From the NCBI GenBank assembly GCA_010405405.1, contig MU004232.1:2480828-2544827 (forward strand): a stretch of DNA of 64,000 nucleotides. Direction: 5' to 3'. Shown here in pieces: positions 10,061-23,289 of this stretch; position 1 is the first letter of the stretch; every line of letters starts with the position of its first letter. Made by a program: the position numbers and the translations under genes. Source of the DNA: Microthyrium microscopicum (lineage: Eukaryota > Ascomycota > Dothideomycetes > Microthyriales > Microthyriaceae). The notes under the pieces are model-generated. The model was not told the origin of the DNA, did not search any database, and worked only from the letters and a program-made list of their open reading frames with translations.

Positions 10061-11738
10061 ATGTTCGGACGATTCTCTTCTCACGACGGCCGGCCAACGG
10101 AAACCTACAAGTTCAGCAAAATGTACCTTCCACCTAAGCATTTCCAATTCAATACCAATCGATCTCCTTCTCCTGTGCGGCCCGGAATTGGAGACGGATC
10201 TGAAGTTGAGAACGGAACTGGAGCAACTGGACCGGCCATTGCTTCTGTACAAACACAGGAACAAGCCTCGCCTCCAAACACCGAAAGCAATCCGCCCAAC
10301 ACATTCAATAGCATAAGCAAAGGTATTGCACTGGTGGATCGCACGGATCCTCTCTCAATAAAAAGTCCAGTCGTCCAAGTCACAAGCAAGTCTTCCACAA
10401 ATGGTGACCATGAAGAGGTAAGCCGGATCACACGCTCTTTCTTCAAAGCCGTCTTCTATTCATATTAACGGATTTAGCCTCTACATCCTCCTATGGCACG
10501 CCAATCATCTCAGCAACTTCCAGAAAATAACATAATTTCAAGTTCGATACCTCTCATCATCACCCACTCTATGAATAGATCTAACATGTATAGAATCCTT
10601 TACCTCGGCCACTGAGCGACGGACCTTGGACGATCTGGTACCGGAGTCTGAATCAGACGATACCGACTTCCTGCTTGCGCCTGGTGGCAACGAATCTGAG
10701 TCTGACACCGAGCTTCCATGGTCCACTTTCAACCTGTATGCCTCCAAAGATATTCCTCTGACGCCAAGCATGCGCCGTCAACCACGCGCACAAGGGCAAT
10801 GGTGGACGATTATACAACAAGCTTGGGCAGCGATGGGAGATCCACGACGCCGAATCGTTACATTAACAGGACTTATGATGGAGACGGAGCACGGGCAAAC
10901 CCAGAATCCGTGTCGAACTTGTCTAGAGATTGGCTCCACATGTCGAAATTTCAAATTATCAGCCAGAGAAGGACTCAACTGCTACACTGATCGATGCGCT
11001 CAGTGTATGTTTCGACAGGTGTCGTGCACTCTTGTAGTGGGAGGCGCAGCCCACCAGCGATTGCATGCGGATGAGAAACCTGCTCCTAAGCCCAAAGCAA
11101 CAACCAAACCGAAACCGAAACAGCCAGAGAAGACGGACGAGGCTGACACTGGAAGGCCCAAAAGAGCCACCGCGTTTGTGGGATCTATGGATATGACAGT
11201 ACATCGTCGCACATCTGCGCGGCAGACTCCCGCAAAGCAATCACAATCCAAACCTGACATTAATCTTCAGCGCAAACGTCAGAGGCCGTCTGATGCAGAA
11301 ATCGCTGCATCTGCCAGAAAAAGATTTGAGGGAAGAGGATTCACTGACGGTTTCAAGAATCTTGATGCTGCGCACTTCGGGAAGCGTGGGGGCGAATCCT
11401 CAGCTTCCCCGATAGAGTCTCCCGCGGATATGGATCCACCTGCGAGGCTGTCCAAATCTCATTCCAAGAAAGCACCAAACGCTCCGGCAGCTCCAGCAGC
11501 TCCAGCGCAAAGCTCAGCAGTCAGCAATCACAACAACACATCCACATCCAAGTCATACACAGGAAACGACGAGCACGTTAAAGAAATAGAAAGAAAGTTC
11601 AGAAAACGAGTTCGACAACTAGAAGGGGAAAACAAGCGGCAGAAATTAGAGATTGACTACCTTCAGAAAGCTCTTCGACTTGAACGGGAATTGCGAACTG
11701 ATGGCTCAGATGAAGATGAAGATGCGGCTATGGATTAA
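10061..11738 (+). CDS. Hypothetical protein with cysteine cluster (DUF3716-like) and C-terminal coiled coil
   Basis: Likely three exons: 10061-10417, 10478-10541 and 10594-11738, giving 521 residues. The first intron has GTAAGC and an ATTAACG branch. The second has an unusual GTTCGA donor but a perfect CTAAC branch before TATAG. Around residues 245-290 is a cysteine cluster of the form PCRTC, six residues, C, then NCYTDRCAQCMFRQVSC. This resembles the fungal DUF3716 pattern and is probably zinc-binding. A lysine/proline-rich basic region follows, then a charged heptad-like helix near residues 466-510 (EIERKFRKRVRQLEGENKRQ) and an acidic tail. The acidic N-terminal patch, basic region and cysteines suggest a nuclear protein. 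The exact function is unknown. Confidence 0.65.
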
Positions 11739-12467
11739 CCGAATGAAAGTGTTTTGATTCTTGAAATGATACCCCCTGTATTTTGGTTGCTGTACGTATA
11801 AAGCTACAATGAACTGAACGTTTGATCACTACCAAGTTACTCCCATCCGGCTAACGCTTAGTCCTTTGTCGTACGCTCAAAGTATGGACTCCTTTCAGCC
11901 TGGGAGCAGAGTCAGTCTTCTGCTCCTGAGCGAACTGAGTGATCTTCAACTCCACGCGATCAGCATCTCCAACTTGTCGCTTGCTGTCGCTTCCTACAAC
12001 CTCTTAGGAATAACTACCAACACCTATCTTCATTATCCTCGTCGCATTAGTCCCAGCGTACTATACTGCACGTAGAGGCACACGCTGCCCTCAGCTTCTT
12101 GACCTGGCTTTGTTAGAACCACCACCTGGACATGAGGCAACACTATACTCCTAAACTGGAAGAGTTCAGTCGCGATATCAACGGAAACTACCAGATCCGG
12201 CAGTTGAACTAGTACCAACCCTGCGATACCTTCACTATGGCCCTGATCGCCATGGCTCGCTGCTGGAAATGCCAGCTATTTGATCGAGCCACCCTCATCA
12301 TCATCTTCCTCTTCCTCGTGCCTGTCCATCACTTCAGCTTGTCTCGGCCATCATTACCACAGCCCATTACAACACTCCTTTGGCAACACCAACGACTTCT
12401 CTCCAGTCTGATCTTCTCCAACAAAACACCTACTCCTGTCTCGCTGGCCACACCAGCAACCACCACC
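11739..12467. other. Intergenic region
   Basis: 3' flank of the cysteine-cluster gene and 5' region of the next gene. The part just before 12468 is rich in C and CA repeats, as is common in fungal leaders. No gene recognised. Confidence 0.5.
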
Positions 12468-13303
12468 ATGGCACCAAACCACCAACCACCAACAACCCCC
12501 GTCCGCACATCGCATCGATCACGCTCTTCCTCTCCAGCCCCGAACCGTCAAGAAACCACCGGCTCTTTCTCCCAACGCATGCCACTCGCAGACATCACCG
12601 CCCTCACAGCGCCCTTCCAAGTCTACGAAGACCCAGACTGCCGTCAACCCAACCGCACTTCCCGCCATCGACGACAAGCATCCGGCAAGGAGAACACACC
12701 ACCAGAGCAGTCAAGCAAGAAGCGCGACATCACGATTCTAAATGTCGGCAAACCGCTAGCGAATCCCTTCTATGATGGCACCTCTTCGTTCTCAAGCACA
12801 GTTTCCGCAGGTAGTACGCCTACGCATAGCTCTTCCTCACGTAATGCTTCTCGCCATAGGACTTCGCTGTTCAAGCGCTACGTCTCAATCAACTCGGAGA
12901 CTACGTATGAAGGAGACTCGGATTCGGAGACGATTACGGTACGTATCTTTCTCTCCCACCCAGCCTGCCCAATACACCTACCGCATTCAGTCACTGCCAA
13001 AGTCAAGTAGTTCTAAGATAGGTAATAAACATATTTCATTTCATCGTACTGACTAGAATATAACAGAGCCAGGACGCAGCAGAAGACAGCAGCAGCACCA
13101 ACGCCAATCGCTCAATGCCAGAGCCCAAGAAAAGTGGTGTAGATGATGATGATGATAATGAGCACGTGAAAGACAAATACCGAAAAGTCGCCATGGACCG
13201 AAAGGCGGCCGTGGGCTACATCAAGGGACAAACCGAAATACGCCGTCGCCGTCGAAATGCTGAGCGTGGAGCCGGAGTTGGCGAGCCGTGGAAGGAAGAA
13301 TGA
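12468..13303 (+). CDS. Hypothetical basic, disordered protein
   Basis: Two exons, 12468-12938 and 13067-13303, giving 235 residues with a 128-base intron (GTACGT donor, ACTGAC branch, ACAG acceptor). I chose the ATG in the strong context CACCATGG; an in-frame ATG at 12237 would add a hydrophobic stretch but lies in leader-like sequence. The protein is rich in serine, arginine and proline, contains SGKENTPPEQSSKKRD (a KEN-box-like motif seen in cell-cycle substrates), and ends with a basic arginine run in EIRRRRRNAERGAGVGEPW. No folded domain is recognised. The KEN motif is only a hint. Confidence 0.65.
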
Positions 13304-13795
13304 GATGTGATGTAGTTGGTGAGGAGGGTGGAATGGGACCTGGGATGGTGGTTTCGTTCTGATGTGTAGTTGTTGTCGGGTGCTGTAGAAGTGGTTGGTT
13401 GGTTGTTAAGCACCCGCGTTGTGTAGCTGTAGACTCAAAAGGCTTTCGTAGCCTGTTTTATGTAGTCTGGGCCAATTGTGCCTTGAATTATTGATGTTAT
13501 ACGATCAGAGTCTGGATTGTGACAGGATACCAGAAAGTGATGCTGAGTGCCGGAAGAACGGAAATATATTGGAAGTTGAACGCCGAGAATAACGTTATCC
13601 TTCGGACCCAAGCTTTGCAGAAAGCGATGATAGCTCTTCACAACGCAATACAAAGTGAGCGTATCCCTTTATAAGAAACCAGTTGTCCTAGAGATAAAGC
13701 CGCTTGAAAAAACATACACAAAAAACCGGAGGTATTTGACGATAAAGTTGGAAAAAAGGACTTTTTGTGTGCTGATTGATATTCGAAAGAGGCCA
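13304..13795. other. Intergenic region
   Basis: No convincing gene. A 72-codon open frame on the minus strand (13435-13653) lacks an ATG; it could be an extra exon of the small cysteine protein to its right, but I see no good splice join. Confidence 0.4.
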
Positions 13796-13978
13796 TCACC
13801 GTACCTGCATTTGAAGTCTATTGCACTCAAAGCAGTACTGATCCGACGCCTTTGTTTTCTCCCTGGCCACCTCCTTGCACCGGCTTTCCGAGCCCGCGTC
13901 AATCCGTCCACAGTTGCGTATTTCCTGTTTTATAGTGTGGCCACAGATCTGAGCATTGACCTTGCGGATTAGACACAT
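13796..13978 (-). CDS. Small cysteine/histidine-rich protein
   Basis: 60 codons from an ATG at 13978. The translation has an ordered set of cysteines and a histidine: ICGHTIKQEIRNC, then C, then YCFEC. This is the spacing seen in many short lineage-specific fungal proteins that probably bind zinc. The open frame extends upstream without an ATG. Near its end a CAG-GTACGG sequence could be a splice donor, so a further exon is possible. No signal peptide. Function unknown. Confidence 0.4.
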   Translation of the reverse strand: MCLIRKVNAQICGHTIKQEIRNCGRIDAGSESRCKEVAREKTKASDQYCFECNRLQMQVR

Positions 13979-16033
13979 GGCGAATCGAATCGCTGGAAGG
14001 GGTCTCTTTTTTCTGTTGTTGATAAGGCGGGGTTGTAGATTACGAAGGTTTTCTGCAGGCGGCTCGCTTAAGGGTTTGTCTTGGTTTTTTCTTCTCTTGT
14101 TTTTGGAAGGCCGAAGGCACACACTGGGGAATTGTGGAGCTTGGAGGGGAAGCTGTTTGGAGGTATGATGTAAGGTTTTGAGCAATTGTGTTGTATGATT
14201 TTTGAAAAGGACGGATTCAAGAGTTCAACGGAGGGCAGAGAGGTACTCTAGAGTAGCTTGAGGTAACTGCGCACATGCAAAGCGAAAGCTCGAGAGAGGC
14301 GAAATGTGACCTTGTACAGCGTCGTCTGGTGGATCGGATAAAGCTCAACAAAGTGGCAAGACGATTGTGGGGAGGGACCAGCCGTTCAAGTAGGAAAGTT
14401 CGTATGCGAAAGATTTTTCCCGGGCCGATATGTACTTGAGAATAGATAGATCAAAGGTTCTGGATGGGGTGTATGTTTATGAAAAGTAGATTACGCACGG
14501 CGTTTAGCTTTATATACAGGCAAGACAGGTACATGAGCCTTTGGGTTGATAATTGACTACCAGGTAGTTCTGGGCCCATTGAGCTTTTTTCTTTGAATCA
14601 CCCCAGGCGGTTACAACCATTGCACCTTGCCTGCTGGTTAATGGGCCCCTTGACGGTTGTATATTGCTACCTCATTGGGAAATAAATAGGCGTTAAACCC
14701 AAATCGAAGTGCGGCACCTTGCACCGAGGGCTGGTATTGGGTTAGTAGATGGCCGGTTTGAGGGAAGGGGCCATTGGGGTGCTGTAGATAGCCGATTTAG
14801 GGGTCAGTTGCAGTCGAAACATGCATATGGTAATGTGAAACCCGCAATGACGGCGGGAAAAGAGACTAATAGACGTGCATTTTACGGTTATGTATGGTAC
14901 GGACCACGCGGGACCTTGGCGACGGCACGGAGCCACAGCGTTTAGCTAGCGACCATGAGTATTCCCGGTACGTAAATTTCCAATTGAGAGGCGAAAGATA
15001 GGGAACATTTGAAGAGAAAGTAACGATAGGATGTTGTGGTGGTGGAGGGACCTGTACCTTAGGTGGAGCGACTGAGCTTGAGCCTTGACGGGAGCTCGAG
15101 AGTTAGCGCTTGCGTATCACGATTGGTCTTCTGTTAACGGCTGGTAGTGGACTGGAAGATCAGATCTTAATCTCGAAATGCGGAGAAGTTAGAATTGGGT
15201 GCTAAGTCGTCGCTAGAGCGTCCAAATTGAAGTCGGATTCTACTCCGTAACCCTTACAAGAAATGAGGTTCAGCGGATCCGTGGGAGGTTGGAAGACGAG
15301 TGGGATCCCCTGTCTGGTTCGTCGTGAACTTGGACAGGCCTTGGAGGGTTAAAAGCTTCCCATGTCCGCAAACTACTAAAGTACCTGAGGATCTTGAACA
15401 CATTAAGACTCAATGTTCTAGCGTTGGAAATTTCCAACCCTACCTTAGGTACCGTATCCTAACAGGTATCTGATGCCAAGGGGGCCATAACGGGAGAAAT
15501 GTTGGGGGCGGACAGCATTTGATTTGGCCAAGAACGGATGAAATAACGTGTCGACTGTCGAGGACTTCAGGTGCGGGAACAGATGATGGTGGTTGGTTTG
15601 GTTCAAATGCAGAGAGCTTGCTGTAGATCTTACTGATCTTACTGATCTTACTACTGCCACACGATACGCTTGCCCAAATTGGGGATCGTGGCTGCCATCA
15701 TCTTATCCCCATCGGGTTTCTTGGAGGAAAGCTTGCCCAGGCTTGATTCCATCGCAAGCTGCGCCCTCCAGTCTACGAATCATGCCAAATGCCAAGATAA
15801 ACATCTCCAAACACTCCTGTCCCCTTCATTTCCTCTAAGCATCCTTCTTCGTCTTCTTCTTCTTGTCCTATTTTGTTGCTGTCGCATTGGCCCATTTTTG
15901 CTGCATTCTTCCCGATCCATACCCCTGTTATCCCCACCCTTTCGAGCTTCATTGAGTAAACTGTTGTTTGATGCTTTTTTAGGCCTACAGTTCGCGCTTG
16001 AAACCACTCTTCCACTTGATCTGATTCGCGGTC
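13979..16033. other. Two-kilobase intergenic region
   Basis: No gene recognised. A short direct repeat (GATCTTACT three times, about 15627-15655) and a pyrimidine-rich leader (about 15830-15960) precede the PhoD-like gene. Confidence 0.5.
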
Positions 16034-18212
16034 ATGACTACTCCTCAGCCTATCCTAGACAATGCGCCCATTGCCCCCGCCAACGGAACCGCTATAACAA
16101 ACGGCAATGGCGCTATACATGACGGACCCGTCAGTCATGGCGATGTCATTTGCGGTCCGCTCATCAACTACAAGCGCATGAGCAATGAGCTTACTGAGCA
16201 ACCACTATGGCATGGCAGCGTTCTCATTGTCACCAGGGCCGGCTTAGACACCCCAGAGCTTCGCCTTGGATGTATAGGGTCCGTCTCTGGCAAAGGACCT
16301 GAGGGTGGATTTACACTACCAACTCAAACATTTCCAGGCGAAAAGCTGTATGAGGATTCGGCGAAAACCTTTTATCGATTCGTCATACAAGCCCCCATTC
16401 AAGATTTCGAAGCCAAGTGGGAGTATTCCCTAAGCCAGAACCTCAATGTCGCCGCGAAAGTTTTCGTTATTCCTTCCAAGCAACAATCGATGCGCATTCT
16501 TTTTCATTCCTGCAATGGATTCAGCGTCGGTACGGATGAAGATGCTTGGAGCGGACCCGCACTATGGAACGATGTCAACCGAGTCCACGCGACCAAACCT
16601 TTCCATGTCATGATCGGTGGTGGGGACCAAATCTATAACGACAATGTTCGAGTCACAGGACCATTGAGAGAATGGACTGATATTGGCGATCCCATCAAAA
16701 GGAGAAATTACCTTTTCAACGAGGATATGCGCTTGAAGTGTGACGAACACTACTACAATAATTACATCCGATGGTACGGGCAGGAGCCATTCAAGAGCGC
16801 AAACTGTATTATTCCACAAATCAATATTTGGGATGATCATGATATCATTGACGGTTTTGGATCTTACACCGATCACTTCATGAAATGCCATGTTTTCCGC
16901 GGAATTGGCGGCGTCGCGCACAAGTATGACTTCTGTTACTACATTTGATCCACCGCTAACATCATACAGATATTACCTCCTATTCCAGCATCACATTGCC
17001 CCTCCCCCGAGTACATTTACTTCCGATCATGTGGCAAGTCAACATGCAGGCGGAGCTCCAGATCCTGTGCAATTGGAGAAGAGCTTCGTTCTTTCTGAAA
17101 CTGTAGAGGATCCATCCTTCATCATCGGACGGAAACCTGGTCCATACGTTGAAGAGCCTAGCCGAAGCATCTATTGCCAACTGGGTGCGCGTATTGGATT
17201 CATTGGGGTCGATGCCAGACAAGAGCGAACGAGACATCAAGTCAATTATCCAGAGACGTACGATCTAATATTTGATCGGCTTACCAAGGAGTACACAGCA
17301 CATCCAGAACTACAGCATCTGGTCGTGCTCTTGGGTGTTCCAATCGCATATCCCCGTCTTACATGGCTCGAAAACATTCTCAGCTCACCACTTATTGCAC
17401 CCATCAAATTTCTCAACAAGCGCTTTGGACTCGGTGGTTCGTTGTTCAACAAGTTTGATGGCAAAGTCGATCTTCTGGACGACTTGGATGATCACTACAC
17501 CGCGCGCCAACACAAGCACGAACGCTGCGAACTCGTTCAACGACTCCAAGTCCTCGCCAAACAATTCAACGTCCGCGTCACCATCCTCGGTGGCGACGTC
17601 CATCTTGCCGCCGTCGGCCGCTTCTACTCCAAACCCAGCCTCAAAATACCCGCCGAGCAGGACTGGCGCTACATGGTCAATGTAATCTCCAGCGCAATCA
17701 CCAACAAGCCGCCCCCATCCGGCGTCGCCAACCTCCTCGCCCGCCGCAACAAAATCCACCATCTCGACCATGAAACAGACGAAACACTACTCGAATGCTT
17801 CGACCACGACCCAGGCATGGCTCCCAATAGCGTACAGCATACAGACACAAACGTTGCCAGAAAGACTAAGGATACCAACCACGCGACCATGCCTTCTCGC
17901 AACTATGCCATCATCACAGAAAGTCAGCCTCTTGGTGCAGAAGCCCAGTCCGTGCATTCTGAACATCCAGCCCTCAATACCAACAAGCCTAACATGCGTA
18001 AACCAATGCACGACGGTGAAAAGGAGGCCGGCACAACCCATCCAGCAGCCAGTGGAGTAGAGCCCAGTGGACGCGGAGGCCAGTATGGACTTGATGTCAC
18101 TTTTCGTGTGGAGATCAGCAATAAGGATAAAGAAGGAAACACGGAGGGCTATGGCTTCACTATTCCTGGATTGAATGCTAGTGCATATGCTCAGGAGGGG
18201 ACGAAGTGGTAA
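16034..18212 (+). CDS. PhoD-like metallophosphatase
   Basis: Two exons, 16034-16923 and 16970-18212, 710 residues; the 46-base intron has a GTATGA donor, CGCTAAC branch and ACAG acceptor. The metal-binding blocks of the PhoD/alkaline phosphatase D superfamily are present: MIGGGDQIYND, NIWDDHDIIDGFGSY and ILGGDVHLAAVGRFY. They coordinate a two-metal centre that hydrolyses phosphate esters. No signal peptide or membrane segment is seen, so it is probably intracellular, as for the fungal DUF-type PhoD proteins. The last 130 residues are polar and probably disordered. Substrate unknown. Confidence 0.85.
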
Positions 18213-19281
18213 CGTGAGAAAGTTGTGTGGGTATTGTTATTTTTAGGGAATGGGAGGAAGTCTTGGTTGTGATTGATGGTTGTCTACGTTAAAAGGCCTG
18301 GGCGTCTTTAGTTGTTGTTACTTGTACTATACGCTGTTGTACTTGTAGCTGTATCGCTTTGGTTGTTTGGATGGATGAATACCCTTTTGTTAATGGAGTG
18401 TATTCACTTGTAATGCGTTTCTATATGTAAGATGGGCGGTAGATAGATAAATTGAGTGATGCTTTGATACTTCTGGGTAATTGATGATTAAGTGTCTGAA
18501 TACTTTTCGATTTAGACACTCCGTACTGACACTGGTAGGAAGACAATAGAGGCTCCAGCATATCACTTCAAAGGCATATGGTAGGTCTCTTGTTCAAAAT
18601 CCAGGTCAAATGTGTGCAGTCACTGGCTGAACAGAATAACTGGCGAGTTCCCATCGACTTCGTTGGCCGCCATCCACGTCGCTTCCTTATGACTGCGTTC
18701 TTTTCAATCGACCGCGCGAAACAGTTATACTTAATTGATTATGGTCGGAGAATACGTATATTTCGAATGTAGGGATGGTGGCAGCCATCACCGTCCATGA
18801 GAGAATGCCGTTTATCCTGCAAGGCTGAATGCCTCGGATATATGGCGAATACTGCCTGTGGCAACAAGGATAAAAGGCGTCAAAAATGCCACATGGACAT
18901 TTTTGCAGACGGGAAGGAGCATAGAAGTGGTGGCTTGAGCTTCTGATGTTCCTCATCAACAAGGCTGCCTTCAATTCTAAACATTTTCTCATCCTTTCTT
19001 CTAGCACATTCTACTACTATACCAAGACTCAGCCCCAGTAATCACTTTCCAATCCGTGAACTCCTAGGACCAGACAACTCACCGGACCTGCACCTTTGAC
19101 TGCTCCAACAGCAACAGCTACCAACCCCAGCTCCAGTCTCTCGCCACAGCCCCACCAACTACCAGTTAACCATTCCCAGTTAAGAAGCCCTTCCCTCCGC
19201 GGTTCGGGCTTATAAAGCTTCAAGCTGGGGACTAAACGCAAGCAATCTTTAAGCCTGCCATACGGCTCGAGCAAAAAAATC
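18213..19281. other. Intergenic region with MITE copy B
   Basis: 3' flank of the PhoD-like gene and promoter of UBA1. It contains an inverted-repeat element at about 18641-18810. Nothing else recognised. Confidence 0.5.
18641..18810. mobile_element. MITE-like element, copy B
   Basis: The left end TGGCGAGTTCCCATCGACTT continues TCGTTGGCCGCCATCC. The right end read in reverse is GGCATTCTCTCATGGACGG followed by TGATGGCTGCCACCATCC. The arms pair imperfectly. The left arm matches the ends of copies A, C and D. Confidence 0.55.
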
Positions 19282-22200
19282 ATGACAGTACGTGTTCCTA
19301 TGCTATACCTTGTGAATATACCCCTGGTAGACCTTCATTCTACTGTTGTTCAGCAGTCAGGACGTTAGGCGCCCTAGGCTGCACCACTTTACTATCAACA
19401 CTACGGTTTACTACATAGGCAAGATTCTGACTTTTTGTTCTTCTAGGAAATGCAAATAGACGATCCTGCCGCAGCAGCGGCTGAACTGAAAGATTCTCAT
19501 GGCGAAATCGACGAATCGTTGTACAGCCGACAGCTCTACGTCCTGGGCCACGAGGCCATGAAACGTATGGGTCTGTCGGATGTGTTGGTTGTTGGCCTTC
19601 GCGGTCTTGGAGTCGAAATAGCAAAGAACATTGCTCTCGCTGGCGTCAAATCTCTTACTCTCTACGATCCCAAGCCTGCCCTTCTATCCGACCTCTCCGC
19701 TCAATACTTCCTACATCCAGCTGACGTTGGCAAGCCCCGCGCCAGTGTCACAGTTCCTCGTGTGTCCGAACTGAACCCATATACTCCTATAAAGGAATTG
19801 CAGGCAAAGGATTTGACGAGCGATCTTAGCTTGTTGGATCAGTTCAAAGCTATTGTGCTTACTGATACCTCACTCAAGGACCAGTTGATCATTGCGGACT
19901 ATTGCCACAAGAAGGGGATATATTTGGTCATCACGGATACCTTCGGTCTCTTTGGCACGATCTTCACGGACTTTGGCGCGAACTTTACCTGTGGCGATCC
20001 AACAGGCGAAAACGCGCAGACTGGTATCGTGGCTGGCATTGATGACGAGGGTATTGTCACCGCATTTGATGAGACACGACATGGCTTGGAAGACGGAGAT
20101 TTCGTGACATTTCACGAAGTAGAAGGAATGGAAGGTATCCATGATGCTCCGCCTTTCAAAATTGAGGTGAAAGGACCCTACACGTTCAGCATTGGCGACG
20201 TCTCGAAATTTGGCCAATACAAGCGTGGTGGCATATTCACTCAAGTCAAGATGCCTAAAATCATCGACTTCAAGCCAATGTCAGAAGAGATAAAGAACCC
20301 AACACAGCTTATATCCGACTTTGCAAAATTTGACCGACCAATGCAGCTACATGTTGGTTTTCAAGCACTACACAAGTTTGCAGAATCTCACGGGGCTCTT
20401 CCTCGCCCACACAACGATGCGGATGCGGCGCAAATCTTGAAGCTCTCCCAAGAAATCAATGAAACTCTCGGCGAGAACAAGGCAGAGCTATCCGAAGATT
20501 TACTCAAGGAGCTCAGCTATCAAGCTCGTGGCGAACTTGCCCCAATGACTGCTGTATTTGGTGGACTTGCCGCACAAGAGGTCTTGAAATCTGTATCTGG
20601 CAAATTCCACCCAATCGTCCAATGGATGACTTTCGATTCCTTGGAGTCGCTACCTACTACCGTAAAGCGTACCGAAGAGACCTGCAAGCCACTTGGATCG
20701 CGTTATGACGGACAAATCGCAGTTTTCGGAACGGAATTCCAGGAGAAGATTGCCAATATGCACGAGTTTCTTGTTGGAGCCGGTGCCATTGGCTGCGAAA
20801 TGTTAAAGAATTGGGCTATGATGGGTCTTGGATCGGGACCAGGCGGCAAAATCATCGTTACCGATATGGATCAAATCGAGAAGAGCAACTTGAATCGGCA
20901 ATTTCTCTTCCGTCCCACTGATGTTGGCAAACTGAAGAGCGATTGTGCGGCAACTGCTGTTCAAGCAATGAACCCAGACCTCAATGGCAAAATCACTTCA
21001 TTACGGGATCGCGTGGGTGCTGACACTGAACATGTCTTCTCTGACGAATTCTGGAATCCTTTGAGCTCTGTAACCAACGCTCTTGACAACGTAGAGGCCC
21101 GGACATATGTCGATCGCCGTTGTGTGTTTTACAAGAAGTCATTATTGGACAGCGGCACTCTAGGAACCAAGGGAAATACTCAAGTCGTGCTTCCGGGCAT
21201 AACAGAATCTTACTCCAGCAGTCAAGATCCTCCAGAGCAATCATTCCCTATGTGCACACTTCGAAGCTTCCCTAATCGTATCGAACATACTATCGCATGG
21301 GCCAAAGATCTTTTCCATTCTTACTTCAAAGGACCGGCTGATATTATCAATCTGTACATCACTCAACCCAATTACTTGGACAGTGCCTTGAAGCAATCTG
21401 GAAATGAAATCCAAACCCTGGAGATTCTACGTGACTTTTTGGTTACCGAGAAGCCAATCTCATATGATGACTGCATCACATGGGCTCGCCAGCAATTCGA
21501 GAAGAAATACAACAACGACATCCAACAACTTCTTCACAATTTCCCCAAGGATGCGACTACATCTAGTGGTCAACCATTCTGGTCAGGCCCAAAGCGTGCT
21601 CCAGAGCCACTGAAGTTTGACTACAACAACAACACGCACTTGACCTTCATTGAAGCTGGTGCAGCACTCCATGCATTCAATTACAACATAAGCTCCGACA
21701 ACATCTCCAAGGAGCAATACATCAAAGTCTTGGACAACATGATCATCCCAGATTTCAAACCAGATCCAGGTGTCAAGATCCAAGCAAACGACTCTGATCC
21801 TGATCCAAACGCTGCCAACCCGGCTCTCAGCGACAAGCAAAATATTCAAAAGCTCCTCGAAGGTCTACCATCGCCCAAGACCCTGTCCGGCTTCAGCCTC
21901 GAGCCTGTGGAATTCGAGAAAGATGACGACACAAATCATCATATCGACTTCATCACCGCCTGCTCGAACCTACGCGCCGAAAACTATACCATCACACCCG
22001 CCGATAACCACAAGACGAAGTTCATCGCCGGCAAAATCATCCCTGCCATTGCCACTACCACCGCTCTCGTGACTGGTCTAGTGAACCTAGAGTTGTACAA
22101 GCTAATCGACGGCAAGGATGATATTGAGCAATACAAGAATGGTTTCGTCAATCTAGCACTGCCATTCTTTGGCTTTTCCGAGCCAATTGGCAGTCCAAAG

Positions 22201-22587
22201 GGTGTGTACCAAGGCAAAGAGGGCGAGGTAAAGATCGACAAGATCTGGGATCGCTTTGAGGTTCCAGACTTTACGCTTCAGGAGCTCGTGAAGTGGTTCG
22301 ATGACAAGGGATTGACGATTACAATGGCGTCGAGTGGAGTCACATTGCTATATGCAAACTTCTTCCCTCCCGCAAAAATGAAGGATCGTTTGACTATGAA
22401 GTAAGCCTTCCCCCTCTCTATGGATATACAACGACTAACATATATTCGTAGGATCAGCGAGCTCGTCGCAACCGTCTCCAAGAAACCTGTGCCAGAACAT
22501 GCCAAGAGTCTTATTCTTGAAGTCACCTGCGACGACATTACTGAGGAGGACGTGGAAGTTCCGTATGTCATGGTCAAACTCCAGTAG
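19282..22587 (+). CDS. UBA1: Ubiquitin-activating enzyme E1
   Basis: Three exons: 19282-19287 (only Met-Thr), 19447-22400 and 22452-22587, giving 1031 residues, the normal E1 length. The enzyme adenylates ubiquitin and transfers it to its own cysteine, feeding all E2 enzymes. Both adenylation halves are visible: [15 protein letters not shown] near the N terminus and [20 protein letters not shown] in the second half. The catalytic cysteine is Cys605 in [17 protein letters not shown]. The C-terminal ubiquitin-fold domain ends [11 protein letters not shown] placed the start in the tiny first exon because GTACGT follows ATGACA directly and TTCTAG precedes GAAATG in frame. The 159-base first intron could hold regulatory sequence. 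Confidence 0.95.
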
Positions 22588-23289
22588 AGAGTTAAAGGAC
22601 ACGAAGACGACTACTATATTAGGTATTCCGGATCTTTAAAAATGAGCGATGGAGCATTGGGGTACACACGAAGAATAGTATAAATTAACACAACGGAGAT
22701 CAGAAATTGCAGCAATAGACTTTGAAACTATATAGCTCGGTTAGCTCTAGATGAATATAAATCATGGATTCAATAGAATGATGAGAAATTGTGTAGCGCG
22801 GTATAACTCGCATCAACTTCGTTGGCTGCGATCGACGCTGTTCTGTTTCAACTGCTATCGTTTGCGTAAACTCATGCAGGTTTTATCGGCGACAAGGGAA
22901 GCATGAATCTATCGCATTGAATGATAGGTAGGCCTAGCCTTGAGTGCCTTTCAGATCTTGTGAAGAATAAAGCATGCGTGATTATTCATTTCCTCATTTC
23001 GCCCGACCCAGCCGGAGTCGACAATTTATATATGTATGCTAAATACAGCCAACCAGCCAACCATCCATTCGTGCCATGCCGCGCCTCAACGTTATCCAAA
23101 ACCCAACCCAAAAGCGTCTCGTTCCACCTCTGGTTTCGTGCCATTACATTATAGCGGAGCCTGCGTCATGTATCCAAAATGCAAAACCAAGCGAGGGGAG
23201 ATATTGCAGTGTTCCCAGCGAGCGGCGGACTTGCGTCCCTGTTCGTCTATATTCCTTGTCGTTTCGGTGTTTCGAGGTCTTGAGGTTGG
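22588..23289. other. Intergenic region with MITE copy C
   Basis: Tail-to-tail space between UBA1 and SVF1. It contains a partial inverted-repeat element at about 22798-22925. Nothing else recognised. Confidence 0.5.
22798..22925. mobile_element. MITE-like element, copy C (partial)
   Basis: The left end CTCGCATCAACTTCGTTGGC is nearly identical to the ends of copies A and B. The interior (GACGCTGTTCTGTTTCAACTG) resembles copy F. A matching right arm is not obvious, so this is probably a truncated copy. Confidence 0.45.
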
